From Sphingobacterium thalpophilum (GTDB taxonomy: Bacteria; Bacteroidota; Bacteroidia; Sphingobacteriales; Sphingobacteriaceae): a DNA stretch of 64,000 bases. This document shows positions 27,436-36,934 of this stretch, one piece after another. Under the pieces are notes generated by a model. It saw nothing but the letters and a program-made list of their open reading frames with translations, was not told the origin of the DNA and did no database searches. How positions within the stretch are numbered: position 1 is the first letter of the stretch; each line of letters begins with the position of its first letter. Both the position numbers and the translations under genes were made by a program. Where the stretch lies: NCBI GenBank assembly GCA_945868825.1, contig CAMBMM010000001.1:434001-498000 (forward strand). Reading direction: 5' to 3'.

Positions 27436-28380
27436 TTATTTTTTTCCGCCACCAAATACAGAGAAGTGTACATAGCGCTTCGGATTGGCTTTTAAATCAA
27501 TCATCAACTTGTCCAAATTTTCAGCAGACTGTGCTAAATTATCGTACAACTTTTTATCGTTTATTAATAAGCCAATACTGCCTTCACCGGCATTTATTTT
27601 AGAAATCACTTGCTGTAAATCTTTAACAGCTTGGTTGGCATTTATAAGAGTTTCTCCGATGTTAGCTTTGGCAGTTTGGTCGCTTATTTGCTCAAAATTG
27701 GCTACTATGGTACTTATTTTCTGATTGTTGTTTTTAAAATTAGTAGAAATAGATTGCAGGTTAGATAAAATGCCAGATATTTTAGCAGTTTCAGAATCCA
27801 TTAGGCCATCTACTTTTTTAGAGGTACGTTCTAAATTTTCGAGCGTATTGGCAATGCTAGCAAAACTGCGGTCGAAGTTTTTCTGAAATTTAGGATTTAA
27901 GGTATTGTTAACCGATTCTAGAATAGAATCTAAACGGCTAGCAATTTGATCAGCTTTCTTTTGAATTGGTTTCACTTGATCCATAAATCCTTCTTGAATA
28001 AAGGCAGTTAAGGTGTCGCCATCAGCAGCAAAGACCTTACTGGTGCCCAATTCGAATACAATGGCTTTTCCTCCTAATAAATCGGTGCTTTCTAAACGAG
28101 CAATAGTATTTTTAGGAATATTGTAGCCCGGGCTTATTTGAAATTCGGCAATAATTTTACCATCTGGAGCTAAGGTAAGTTTAGAAACCCTACCAATTTT
28201 AAAACCATTAACCAATACAGGTTTAGATTCGGTAAGCCCGTCTATATTTGGATAAACAGCATATAATTCATCTTCCCTCATAAACAAATCGGTACCCTTT
28301 AAAAAGCTATAGCCCAATATTAAAACAGTAATGGCTACCGTGGCCAATATGCCTACTTTTGTTTCGTTAGATATTTTCAA
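27436..28380 (-). CDS. MCE-domain (MlaD-like) lipid transport protein
   Basis: A 314-residue protein with an N-terminal membrane anchor (about residues 8-27), one MCE domain (about 38-115, including 'PVLVNGFKIGRVSKLTL'), and a long helical, partly coiled-coil region with 'LESVNNTLNPKF' and repeated 'DQTAKAN'-type heptads. MlaD-like subunits bind phospholipids under the outer membrane and work with MlaE/MlaF, which are not here. It is 19 bases downstream of the amidase on the same transcript. Confidence 0.9.
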   Translation of the reverse strand: MKISNETKVGILATVAITVLILGYSFLKGTDLFMREDELYAVYPNIDGLTESKPVLVNGFKIGRVSKLTLAPDGKIIAEFQISPGYNIPKNTIARLESTDLLGGKAIVFELGTSKVFAADGDTLTAFIQEGFMDQVKPIQKKADQIASRLDSILESVNNTLNPKFQKNFDRSFASIANTLENLERTSKKVDGLMDSETAKISGILSNLQSISTNFKNNNQKISTIVANFEQISDQTAKANIGETLINANQAVKDLQQVISKINAGEGSIGLLINDKKLYDNLAQSAENLDKLMIDLKANPKRYVHFSVFGGGKK

Positions 28381-28399
28381 AATCTTTGAGTTAAGCTTT

Positions 28400-29308
28400 T
28401 TAATCTACTTCTAGTTGTTTCTTATACGTTTGAATTGCTTTAAATAAACAATCCACTATTTCTTGTTGTCCGGTTTCAGAATTCATATAGGCTTCTTCTT
28501 CTGGATTAGAAATGAAGCCAATTTCGGTTAATAATGCAGGCATACCGGCTCTGGCTAATACGGCCAAACTTTTTTCTTTCACACCCCGATCAATACGGCC
28601 CGTTTTTGCATATTCATCTTGCATAAAAGTAGCCAATTTAATGCTCTGTTCTCTGAAACTATTTTTTAAAAAGGAAAACATGATGATACTTTCCGGATCT
28701 TTTGGGTCGTAGCCTTCATAATTGTCTTTGTAATCCTTTTCTAGCAAAATAGAAGCGTTTTCTCTTAATGCAATATCTTGCTCGTCCATTCGCCCAAAAC
28801 CAGAAACGAATGTTTCTACACCGCTAGTACTGGTACTTTGGGTGCTAACGGTAGAATAGGTGGGTACTTTTTTACCTTTTTTATTACGATGATAACCTGT
28901 TATTATAGTTTTCTTGTATATAGGCATGGAGTTGCAATGTATAGAAATAAATAAATCGGCTTTTACTCTATTAGCTAAACCAATACGTTCGTATAAGGGT
29001 ACAAAAACATCTGTAGTGCGTGTATATACTACCTTTACGTCCTTAAGTTGTTCTTCTATGACTTTTCCCAGGCGTAAAGCGGTCATCAAGGCCACATCTT
29101 TTTCTTTAGAAATTACCCCGTGTGTTGCTCCGTCTTGCCCACCATGGCCTGCATCTATTACAATTGTTTTTATGCGATAAGGCGAAGTTAGAGGCGGTTT
29201 GCCACTGGAAATAAATGGCATAAGTATTAAAACCGTTAAGAAAGCAGAAATCGGTCTGATGAATGGGATATTTTTCATTAATTTTGAACGATTTTTCGAG
29301 TTGAACAT
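28400..29308 (-). CDS. N-acetylmuramoyl-L-alanine amidase (AmiC/Amidase_3)
   Basis: Zinc amidase that removes stem peptides from murein. 'TIVIDAGHGGQDGATHG' supplies the first zinc His, a Glu follows in 'SKEKDVALMTALRLG', 'LFISIHCNSMP' supplies the next His, and 'ALLTEIGFISNPEEE' the catalytic Glu. A hydrophobic export signal lies in residues 14-29. The ATG at 29308 is given; another at 29278 would put the signal at the very N-terminus. A -7 box ending three bases before 29308 favours the longer, leaderless form. It is divergent from lptD. Confidence 0.92.
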   Translation of the reverse strand: MFNSKNRSKLMKNIPFIRPISAFLTVLILMPFISSGKPPLTSPYRIKTIVIDAGHGGQDGATHGVISKEKDVALMTALRLGKVIEEQLKDVKVVYTRTTDVFVPLYERIGLANRVKADLFISIHCNSMPIYKKTIITGYHRNKKGKKVPTYSTVSTQSTSTSGVETFVSGFGRMDEQDIALRENASILLEKDYKDNYEGYDPKDPESIIMFSFLKNSFREQSIKLATFMQDEYAKTGRIDRGVKEKSLAVLARAGMPALLTEIGFISNPEEEAYMNSETGQQEIVDCLFKAIQTYKKQLEVD

Positions 29309-29311
29309 TTA

Positions 29312-29319
29312 CAAAAATA
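29312..29319 (-). promoter_or_regulatory. -7 box directly before the amidase gene (leaderless candidate)
   Basis: TATTTTTG on the minus strand ends three bases before the ATG at 29308. It sits in the 27-base gap between divergent amidase and lptD starts. Confidence 0.5.
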
Positions 29320-29335
29320 GTATTCATCGGCTAAT

Positions 29336-31909
29336 TTGAAATTAAAAAAAGCTCTTTTTCTATTTATTCTGTTCAATTGTTTCTATTTAGGGGCAATGCG
29401 TACTCTCTTTGCGCAAAAAAAACCTAGTACTAAATTTCCTGCGGTACAGGTTGATACCATTAAACAAACAAATTCTAAATCGGCAAAACTAGATGCTGCT
29501 GTAAAGTATACAGCCGAAGATTCTATTCGTTTTGATAAAAAAAATGGCATTATTTACCTTTATGGTAGAGCACGGGTGAATTACACCGACTTTGAATTAG
29601 ATGCCGACTACATCCGTTTAGATCAAAAAAATAGTTCCGTTTTTGCAAAAGGTGCTTTGGATCCAATAACCAATCGCTATAGAGGTCGTCCAATTTTAAA
29701 ACAGGGTGCCGATCAGCCAATCACCACCGATTCTTTATTATTTAATATTTATACAAAAAAAGGTAAATCCTACGGTGTTTTTTCTGAGGTAGATGGGGGT
29801 TATTTGCAAGCCAAACAATTCAAGAAAAATCAATTCGACGAAGGTTTTTTTAAAAATGGTATTTATAGTACGTGCAATTTAGATCATCCGCACTTTGGAA
29901 TTTTTATTACTCGGGGTATTGTAACTGAAAAACAAATAGTTACCGGACCATCCTATCTACAAATTGAAGATATTCCAATTCCGGTGGGTATACCATTCGG
30001 TTTTTTCCCGAAAGCAAACCGAAGAGCTTCAGGTATTTTATTCCCAACTTTTGGAGAAGATGCAACCCGAGGTTTTTTTATGCGTGATTTTGGTTATTAT
30101 ATTGGCCTAAATGAGTATTGGGATATGACATTAAGGTCTAGCTTATATAGCCGTGGTTCTTATGATTTAAGTATGGCTGCTCGTTACCAAAAACGATACA
30201 AGTTTGATGGTAATCTTAATCTACGTTATTCATCTACCCGTACAGGTATTGAAGGAACTCCCGGCTATAAACCATTTAAAGATTTTAATATACAATGGAG
30301 TCATACACAACGACCAGAGGCTAATCCGGGTACTACTTTTACTGCTTCGGTAAATGCGGGTACTTCTAGCTATTTTACCAATACTGCAGCTGGTGGTACG
30401 TATAATTTCGATCAATTAACTCGAAATACACTCTCTTCCAATATTAGTTATGGAAAAACTTTTGGCAATGGCTTGTTTAACTTTACATCAAGTTTAAGTC
30501 ATAGGCAAGATATGCAGCAAAAAACGGTGTATTTAGAGTTGCCTACTTTTAGTTTAAATATGAGTACCATTAGCCCATTTGATTCTAAAACAAGAACCGG
30601 CGATCAAAAATGGTACCAGCGGATAAATCTTGGTTATAGCCTACGTGGAACAAATACCTTAGATACCAAAGAAGATTTATTATTCAAATCGGGTGCGCTA
30701 AAAAATCTTCGTAATGGCTTTCAACATACGGTTCCTATCAGTTTTTCCCAAAACCTTTTTAAGTTCTTTAATTTAAACTCGGGGGTAAGTTATACCGAGA
30801 ATTGGTATACAAAAACTATTCGGAAACAATGGTCTTCGGCAGAAAATAAAGTATTAATAGATACCGTATCGGGCTTTAGCCGATCTTATGAATATAGTTT
30901 AAATTCTGGACTGACGACTAAATTTTACGGCCAAGTAAATTTTAAAAAAGGACGCTTAATGGCCCTTAGACACGTGTTAACTCCATCTGTAAGTTTCAAC
31001 TACCGCCCAGATTTTAGTGCATCACAATTTGGTTATTATCAAGATGTTCAAAGCAATACCCAAGGTGCGATTTCGCAGTATTCGATATATGAGCAAGGTG
31101 TGTATGGCTACCCTAGCCGTGGCAAGGTGGCAGGAATTGGTTTTAGTGTAGATAATAATATTGAGGCAAAAGTGAAAACCAAAAGAGATACTCTTGGAAA
31201 AGGTGAAAAAATACCCATAGTTCAGGGGCTTAGCTTTTCTGGAAATTACAATTTTGCGGTCGACTCCTTTAAATTATCTACCATTAACTTTTCGGGTAGA
31301 ACCTCATTACTCAAGCAAAAATTAGGTGTAGCTTTCTTTGGTATTCTAGATCCGTATCAATTAAATAGTGCTGGTGTACGCATCAATAAATACAGCATTT
31401 CTGAAGGTAAATTAGCCCGTTTATCTAATTTTGGCTTATCGCTCGATTTTAATTTAAACTCATCTGGCTTAAGTAAAAGTCATCCGAAGCCTCAAAAAAA
31501 CACCTTGGCAGGCCTAACACCCCAACAAGACGAACAGTTAGCCCAAATTAACCGTAACTCTGATGCTTTTGTAGATTTTAACATTCCGTGGACTTTCAGA
31601 GCATCTTATAGTTTTAACTATTCTAAAGTTGGTTTAATGTCTTATAAAACAAATACCTTTAATTTTAATGGCGATTTTAGTGTAACGCCAAAATGGAAAC
31701 TTACCTACACCTCTGGTTACGATTTTCAGCAGAAAAAAATAAGTTTAACTCAAGTAGGAGTTTATAGAGATCTCCATTGTTGGGATTTATCGTTCGGATG
31801 GATTCCTTTTGGAACCTATAGAAGTTATACGGTTGATTTACGAGTAAAAGCTTCCATTCTACAAGATTTAAAACTAAGCAAACGACGCGATTACTTCACC
31901 CAATTTTAA
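29336..31909 (+). CDS. lptD: LPS-assembly outer membrane protein LptD
   Basis: An 857-residue OstA/LptD-type protein that inserts LPS into the outer leaflet. A signal peptide (residues 1-26, ending 'MRTLFAQ') is followed by the OstA-like periplasmic domain (about 50-230, 'GIIYLYGRARVNYTDFELDAD') and a long beta-barrel rich in alternating aromatic strands. The start is TTG, since the signal peptide begins there and no ATG lies nearby in frame before residue 21. cinA follows after one base. Amidase and MCE genes lie divergently, an envelope cluster. Confidence 0.88.
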   Translation: MKLKKALFLFILFNCFYLGAMRTLFAQKKPSTKFPAVQVDTIKQTNSKSAKLDAAVKYTAEDSIRFDKKNGIIYLYGRARVNYTDFELDADYIRLDQKNSSVFAKGALDPITNRYRGRPILKQGADQPITTDSLLFNIYTKKGKSYGVFSEVDGGYLQAKQFKKNQFDEGFFKNGIYSTCNLDHPHFGIFITRGIVTEKQIVTGPSYLQIEDIPIPVGIPFGFFPKANRRASGILFPTFGEDATRGFFMRDFGYYIGLNEYWDMTLRSSLYSRGSYDLSMAARYQKRYKFDGNLNLRYSSTRTGIEGTPGYKPFKDFNIQWSHTQRPEANPGTTFTASVNAGTSSYFTNTAAGGTYNFDQLTRNTLSSNISYGKTFGNGLFNFTSSLSHRQDMQQKTVYLELPTFSLNMSTISPFDSKTRTGDQKWYQRINLGYSLRGTNTLDTKEDLLFKSGALKNLRNGFQHTVPISFSQNLFKFFNLNSGVSYTENWYTKTIRKQWSSAENKVLIDTVSGFSRSYEYSLNSGLTTKFYGQVNFKKGRLMALRHVLTPSVSFNYRPDFSASQFGYYQDVQSNTQGAISQYSIYEQGVYGYPSRGKVAGIGFSVDNNIEAKVKTKRDTLGKGEKIPIVQGLSFSGNYNFAVDSFKLSTINFSGRTSLLKQKLGVAFFGILDPYQLNSAGVRINKYSISEGKLARLSNFGLSLDFNLNSSGLSKSHPKPQKNTLAGLTPQQDEQLAQINRNSDAFVDFNIPWTFRASYSFNYSKVGLMSYKTNTFNFNGDFSVTPKWKLTYTSGYDFQQKKISLTQVGVYRDLHCWDLSFGWIPFGTYRSYTVDLRVKASILQDLKLSKRRDYFTQF

Positions 31910-31910
31910 T

Positions 31911-33161
31911 ATGTTAGCAGAGATTATAACCATAGGCGATGAAATACTGATAGGGCAGGTAGTGGATACCAACTCGGCTTGGATAGGCAAAAAATTGAGC
32001 GAAATTGGTGTACGTGTACAACAAATTACATCCATTTCCGATCAAAAAGAAGCCATTATGCAAGCTCTCACAGCTGCATCTGCACGTGTGGATATTGTAT
32101 TGCTTACTGGTGGCCTTGGCCCAACCAAAGACGATATTACCAAGAAAACTTTAGCTGAATACTTTAATGTTGGTTTTAAACAAGATGCAGACACCCTTAC
32201 AAGAGTAACAGCATTTTTTGAAAAATTTAAAGCCCCTTTATTACCTATAAATAAAGCACAGGCCGATGTGCCCGAAAACTGCACAGTGTTGCAAAATAAA
32301 AATGGTACTGCACCAGGCATGTGGTTTGAACAAGACAATTGCATCATCGTATCCATGCCGGGTGTGCCTTTTGAGATGAAATACCTGATGGAGGAAGAGA
32401 TTTTACCACGCATTAAACAAAAAGCCAATTTGCCAGCTATTGTACACCATACCTTGTTAACTGCAGGAATTGGTGAATCCTTTCTTTCTGAACGTATTGC
32501 TGAAGTAGAAAACAACTTACCAAGCCACATAAGCTTAGCCTATTTGCCAAAATTGGGGCAAGTACGTTTACGTTTAACAGCTTTGGGAACGGATAAAAAA
32601 AGCCTAGAAACAGAAGTGCAAGGCCTTGCCAATCAAATTAAAAAGTTAATAGGGCCCTACTTTATTACCGATGCTGATTTACCTTTTGAGAAGGTGATTT
32701 TAGACTTTATGGAAGCCCGTAAACTAAAACTAGTATTAGCAGAGAGTTGTACTGGTGGGTTTTTAGCACATCAGTTTACCCAACATGCTGGTTGTAGTTC
32801 GGTTTTCGAAGGAAGTGCCGTGGCCTATTCCTACGACCTTAAGGAGCGTATGCTTGGGGTAAATCACCAAACCTTATTAACATATGGTGCCGTTAGTGCT
32901 GAGGTAGTGGAAGAAATGGCACAAGGGGCCTTAGCAAAATATCATACAGACTACGCCGTTTCTATAAGCGGTATAGCGGGCCCAGATGGTGGTATGCCTG
33001 AAAAACCTGTGGGTACAGTGTGGATTGCCGTAGCCAATAAAACTAAAGTAATTAGCCGCAGATTTGAGTTTGGCTACAAACGTAAAGAAAATATTGAACG
33101 CTCGGCAGCCAATGCCTTGCTTATGATTTATAAGTTACTAACAGAAGATTACGCTTCATAA
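31911..33161 (+). CDS. cinA: CinA family nicotinamide mononucleotide deamidase-related protein
   Basis: A 416-residue CinA with an N-terminal MoaB/MogA-like domain ('ITIGDEILIGQVVDTNSAWI', 'LLTGGLGPTKDD', residues 1-170) and a C-terminal PncC amidase domain ('VLAESCTGGFLAHQFT', 'YSYDLKERMLGV', 'ISGIAGPDGGMPEKPVGTVW'). Such proteins hydrolyse ADP-ribose and deamidate NMN in pyridine nucleotide salvage. Both domains are complete. It is almost fused to lptD (one-base gap), though the functions look unrelated. Confidence 0.94.
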   Translation: MLAEIITIGDEILIGQVVDTNSAWIGKKLSEIGVRVQQITSISDQKEAIMQALTAASARVDIVLLTGGLGPTKDDITKKTLAEYFNVGFKQDADTLTRVTAFFEKFKAPLLPINKAQADVPENCTVLQNKNGTAPGMWFEQDNCIIVSMPGVPFEMKYLMEEEILPRIKQKANLPAIVHHTLLTAGIGESFLSERIAEVENNLPSHISLAYLPKLGQVRLRLTALGTDKKSLETEVQGLANQIKKLIGPYFITDADLPFEKVILDFMEARKLKLVLAESCTGGFLAHQFTQHAGCSSVFEGSAVAYSYDLKERMLGVNHQTLLTYGAVSAEVVEEMAQGALAKYHTDYAVSISGIAGPDGGMPEKPVGTVWIAVANKTKVISRRFEFGYKRKENIERSAANALLMIYKLLTEDYAS

Positions 33162-33169
33162 AAAAGGCT

Positions 33170-33177
33170 TATTTTTG
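33170..33177 (+). promoter_or_regulatory. -7 box for the E2 acyltransferase gene
   Basis: TATTTTTG ends 20 bases before the ATG at 33198, giving a short leader of about 15 bases. Confidence 0.5.
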
Positions 33178-33197
33178 CATCAAACCTATCAAAACAT

Positions 33198-34523
33198 ATG
33201 GCTGAATATCAGTTAACTCTTCCTAAAATGGGCGAAAGCGTTGCCGAAGCTACCCTAATAAAATGGGTAAAAAATATTGGCGATACGATTCAAGCAGATG
33301 AAATTATTTTAGAAATTGCTACCGATAAGGTAGATTCTGAAGTTCCTTCGCCCGTAGCCGGTAAACTGATAAAAGTTCTATTTAACGAAAATGATATGGT
33401 GCAGGTGGGAGAGGTTATTGCACTTATTGAAACTGAAGGAGGTGACTCTAGCAGCCCAGTGCCTCCAGTAGAAACCGCTCCTGAAGTCATTCCTGAAGTT
33501 GCAACACCAACTATAGCTGATATTCCCGGTATTAATGAATTTGTTGCAGATCCAATTGTTGCAATAGAAGCTGCTTTCAACCAAAGTGATAAGTTTTATT
33601 CGCCTTTGGTTAAAAGCATTGCTACCGAAGAAGGAATTACTCCTGCTGAATTAGATGAAGTAACAGGTACTGGTACTGATGGAAAAGTTACAAAACAAGA
33701 TTTGTTGAATTATATTGCCAATAAAGGCACTGGTGTCACTAACGTGCAGGCCCCTAAATCCGATTCGGTAGAAAGTCCTAAATCCACAACTACGCCCGTG
33801 CAGGTAGTTTCTGGTTCTGATGAAATTATTGAAATGGATCGCATGCGTAAACTCATTGCCGAACATATGGTTATGAGCAAGCAAACGTCGCCTCACGTTA
33901 CTTCTTTTGTTGAGGCCGATGTAACCAATGTGGTGCGTTGGAGAGATCGGGTAAAAAGTGCGTTTGAAAAACGAGAAAACGAAAAATTAACCTTTACACC
34001 AATTTTTATTGAGGTCGTGGCCAAAGCCATTAAAGATTTTCCGATGATAAACGTATCGGTAAATGGTCATCAAATAATTGTAAAAAAAGACATTAATATA
34101 GGAATGGCAACTGCCTTACCATCAGGTAATTTAATAGTACCAGTAATTAAACGTGCCGATTTATTAAATATGGTTGGCTTAAGTAAATCAGTAAATGATT
34201 TAGCCAATCGTGCACGCCAAAATAAACTACAACCCGATGAGGTAAGAGATGGTACATTTACCTTAACCAATTTAGGCTCTTTTGGCAATATTATGGGTAC
34301 ACCCATTATTAACCAACCTCAAGTAGCCATTTTAGCCGTGGGTGCTATTAAGAAAAAACCTGCCGTTTTAGAAACTGCTGATGGGGATGTAATTGCCATT
34401 AGACATATGATGTTTCTATCTTTATCATACGATCACCGAGTGGTAGATGGTGGTTTGGGTGGTTCTTTTGTACGTAGGGTAGCCGATTACTTAGAGGCTT
34501 GGGATGTAAATAGAGAAGCTTAA
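33198..34523 (+). CDS. 2-oxoacid dehydrogenase E2, dihydrolipoyl acyltransferase
   Basis: A 441-residue E2 component. One lipoyl domain (residues 1-78) has the lipoylated Lys in 'EIATDKVDSEVPSP', a Pro/Ala/Val-rich linker follows, then a peripheral-subunit-binding domain (about 133-172, 'YSPLVKSIATEEGI'), a second linker, and the catalytic domain ending in 'LSYDHRVVDGGLGGSFVRR' with the active-site His and Asp. The substrate could be branched-chain 2-oxoacids, 2-oxoglutarate or pyruvate; no E1 or E3 lies nearby to decide. Confidence 0.9.
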   Translation: MAEYQLTLPKMGESVAEATLIKWVKNIGDTIQADEIILEIATDKVDSEVPSPVAGKLIKVLFNENDMVQVGEVIALIETEGGDSSSPVPPVETAPEVIPEVATPTIADIPGINEFVADPIVAIEAAFNQSDKFYSPLVKSIATEEGITPAELDEVTGTGTDGKVTKQDLLNYIANKGTGVTNVQAPKSDSVESPKSTTTPVQVVSGSDEIIEMDRMRKLIAEHMVMSKQTSPHVTSFVEADVTNVVRWRDRVKSAFEKRENEKLTFTPIFIEVVAKAIKDFPMINVSVNGHQIIVKKDINIGMATALPSGNLIVPVIKRADLLNMVGLSKSVNDLANRARQNKLQPDEVRDGTFTLTNLGSFGNIMGTPIINQPQVAILAVGAIKKKPAVLETADGDVIAIRHMMFLSLSYDHRVVDGGLGGSFVRRVADYLEAWDVNREA

Positions 34524-34525
34524 TT

Positions 34526-35641
34526 TTAAGCTAAAGCTTGCGCCAAATCAGCCTGTAAATCTCCTATATTTTCCAATCCTACCGATACCCGAATAAGGTT
34601 TTTAGGTGTTTTGGTATCAGGTCCTTCCACAGAAGCACGGTGTTCCAATAAACTTTCTACACCACCTAAACTAGTCGCTTGGGTGAATATTTTCACGTTA
34701 TTACATAACTTTAGGGCAGCTTCTTCGCCATCTTTTACCAAGAACGAAATCATGCCTCCAAAACCACATTGCTGTCTTTTAGCCAATTCGTGTTGCGGGT
34801 GGCTGGCTAAACCCGGATAAAACACACGTTCTACTTTTGGGTGTTTTTCTAAAAAACTAGCCAATGCTTGTGCATTTTCTAAATGCCCTTTCATGCGGTA
34901 AGGCAAGGTTTTAATACCACGAACAGTCATATAACAATCAAAGGGAGCGGGTACAGCCCCTGAAAGATTTTGAATAGTTCTAATTTGTTCCCAAAACGCA
35001 TCAAGTTTTTTGGTGATTAAAGCACCACCTAATACATCACTATGCCCACCCAAATATTTAGTGGTAGAATGCATCACTATATCGGCTCCCAAAGCTAAAG
35101 GACATTGAAAAATTGGCGTAGCAAAGGTATTATCACAAGCCACTTTAATGGCATGCTTTTTAGCTAAACTGCAAACGGCAGCTATATCACTAATTTTTAA
35201 TAAGGGATTAGAAGGACTTTCCAACCAAATTAATCGGGTAGTGGGTTTAATGGCCTTTTCAATCTCATCCAAAGAGGTGGTATCTACAAAATCTACACTT
35301 AAAACACCTTTAAATACTTGTAGGAGTGCATTGCGTAAGCCGTGATACATATCATCGGGCGCAATGACGTGGCTCCCGGGTTCCAAGGCTTGAAATACTG
35401 CCGAACCGGCGGCATTGCCGGAAGAGAATGCACAGGCATCAAGGCCATGTTCTAAGGCCGCTAAAACTTTTTCTAAAGAACGACGGTTAGGGTTGCCACT
35501 ACGAGTATATATATAGCCCTCGGGGTAATTTCCTTCAGCATCTCTTTCAAAGGTTGTAGATAAGCTAATTGGCTGAATAACTTCGCCTGTTAAGCTATTT
35601 ACGTTGTTGCCAGCGTGTATGGCTATGGTTTCAATTTTCAT
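34526..35641 (-). CDS. Trans-sulfuration PLP enzyme (cystathionine gamma-synthase/lyase type)
   Basis: A 371-residue Cys/Met-metabolism PLP enzyme. The N-terminal 'TIAIHAGNNVN' and 'YTRSGNPNRRSLEKVLAALE', the PLP Lys in '[18 protein letters not shown]', and '[16 protein letters not shown]' mark the family. It may make or cleave cystathionine. The window has a second paralogue at 46512, so the two probably divide synthase and lyase roles, but sequence alone does not say which is which. Confidence 0.88.
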   Translation of the reverse strand: MKIETIAIHAGNNVNSLTGEVIQPISLSTTFERDAEGNYPEGYIYTRSGNPNRRSLEKVLAALEHGLDACAFSSGNAAGSAVFQALEPGSHVIAPDDMYHGLRNALLQVFKGVLSVDFVDTTSLDEIEKAIKPTTRLIWLESPSNPLLKISDIAAVCSLAKKHAIKVACDNTFATPIFQCPLALGADIVMHSTTKYLGGHSDVLGGALITKKLDAFWEQIRTIQNLSGAVPAPFDCYMTVRGIKTLPYRMKGHLENAQALASFLEKHPKVERVFYPGLASHPQHELAKRQQCGFGGMISFLVKDGEEAALKLCNNVKIFTQATSLGGVESLLEHRASVEGPDTKTPKNLIRVSVGLENIGDLQADLAQALA

Positions 35642-35720
35642 AGTATATAATCCTTTCGTAAACTTAACAAATGCGTGGCTTTATCCCAACAATAGGATTA
35701 ATTATTGTGTGCCGAATGTG

Positions 35721-35728
35721 TATTTTTG
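35721..35728 (+). promoter_or_regulatory. -7 box for the mqnE operon
   Basis: TATTTTTG ends 18 bases before the mqnE ATG. It lies in the 105-base divergent region between the trans-sulfuration gene and mqnE. Confidence 0.5.
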
Positions 35729-35746
35729 TAAAAAAATATAGCTGCC

Positions 35747-36934
35747 ATGTCTTCCACGCTTTCTTTTTTAGTATCCGATCCTTCTTTGCCTATAGAACTC
35801 AAAGCTATTGCGCAAAAAGTACAACAAGGTGAACGCATTAGCCCCGAGGAAGGGCTATTACTTTACGAAAAAGCTGATATTTCTTATTTGGGTGTTTTAG
35901 CCAATTTTATTAGAACGCAAAAACATGGTGACAAAACTTATTTCAATCGCAATTTTCATATAGAGCCCACTAATTTATGTGTGTACGATTGTAAATTTTG
36001 CTCTTATTCTCGTTTGTTGAAACAAAAAGACGAAGGGTGGCAGTTTACTAAAGAGGATATGATGAACATCGTAAAATCATACGATGGAATGTCTGTAACC
36101 GAAGTACACATTGTGGGTGGTGTTTTGCCTCAATACGATGTTGATTTTTATCTGGATTTATTTCAGTCTATTCGTGTGCACCGAGCAGATTTACACATTA
36201 AAGCGCTTACGCCGGTAGAGTTTCATTACATCTTTAAAAAAGCTAAAATTGATTATGCCACAGGCATGAAATTGATGAAAGAAGCAGGCTTGAACTCTAT
36301 TCCTGGTGGTGGTGCCGAAATATTTGCCCCCGAAATTAGAGAGCAAATAGCAAAAGATAAATGTACGGGCGCTCAATGGTTAGAAATTCATGAAATTTGG
36401 CATAATTTGGGCATGCGTTCCAATGCCACTATGCTATATGGCCATATAGAAAAGTACGAGCATCGTATTGATCATATGGAGCAATTACGCCAATTACAAG
36501 ATCGTACGGGTGGTTTTCAAACCTTTATTCCGTTGAAATTCAGAAATCAGGACAATCAATTATCGCACCTAAACGAGGTAAGTGTGCTCGAAGATTTGCG
36601 TAATTATGCCATTTCTAGAATTTATCTCGATAATTTCGATCATATTAAAGCGTATTGGGCCATGATAAGTCGGCAAACCGCACAACTTTCTTTGAGTTTT
36701 GGGGTAGATGATATTGATGGAACTTTGGACGATACCACCAAAATTTACACCATGGCTGGTGCCGAAGAACAAAATCCGGCCATGAGCACGCAAGAATTGG
36801 TGAATTTAATTAAACAAGTTGGCCGCCATCCTTTAGAACGTGATACTCATTATCACGTTATTCAAGATTTTAAGGATATAGTGTTTGACGATGAAGTAAA
36901 ACCCAACTATTACCCCTTACCGGTATTGAATTAA
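35747..36934 (+). CDS. mqnE: Aminofutalosine synthase (radical SAM)
   Basis: Radical SAM enzyme that joins 3-[(1-carboxyvinyl)oxy]benzoate to SAM-derived adenosine in the futalosine menaquinone pathway. The Fe-S cluster motif CX3CX2C is 'CVYDCKFC', at about residue 77. The flanking 'FHIEPTNLCVYDCKFC' and the 'GGGAEIFAPEIREQI' segment are typical of the MqnE/MqnC/CofH group. The 395-residue length and a linked mqnA favour MqnE over MqnC. The next gene starts on its stop codon. Confidence 0.9.
   Translation: MSSTLSFLVSDPSLPIELKAIAQKVQQGERISPEEGLLLYEKADISYLGVLANFIRTQKHGDKTYFNRNFHIEPTNLCVYDCKFCSYSRLLKQKDEGWQFTKEDMMNIVKSYDGMSVTEVHIVGGVLPQYDVDFYLDLFQSIRVHRADLHIKALTPVEFHYIFKKAKIDYATGMKLMKEAGLNSIPGGGAEIFAPEIREQIAKDKCTGAQWLEIHEIWHNLGMRSNATMLYGHIEKYEHRIDHMEQLRQLQDRTGGFQTFIPLKFRNQDNQLSHLNEVSVLEDLRNYAISRIYLDNFDHIKAYWAMISRQTAQLSLSFGVDDIDGTLDDTTKIYTMAGAEEQNPAMSTQELVNLIKQVGRHPLERDTHYHVIQDFKDIVFDDEVKPNYYPLPVLN

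Noticed and set aside
30230-30415. Antisense frame within lptD, and similar frames within gyrA, pnp and mnmE
   Set aside because: These are shadows of real genes; none has a known motif or a promoter of its own.
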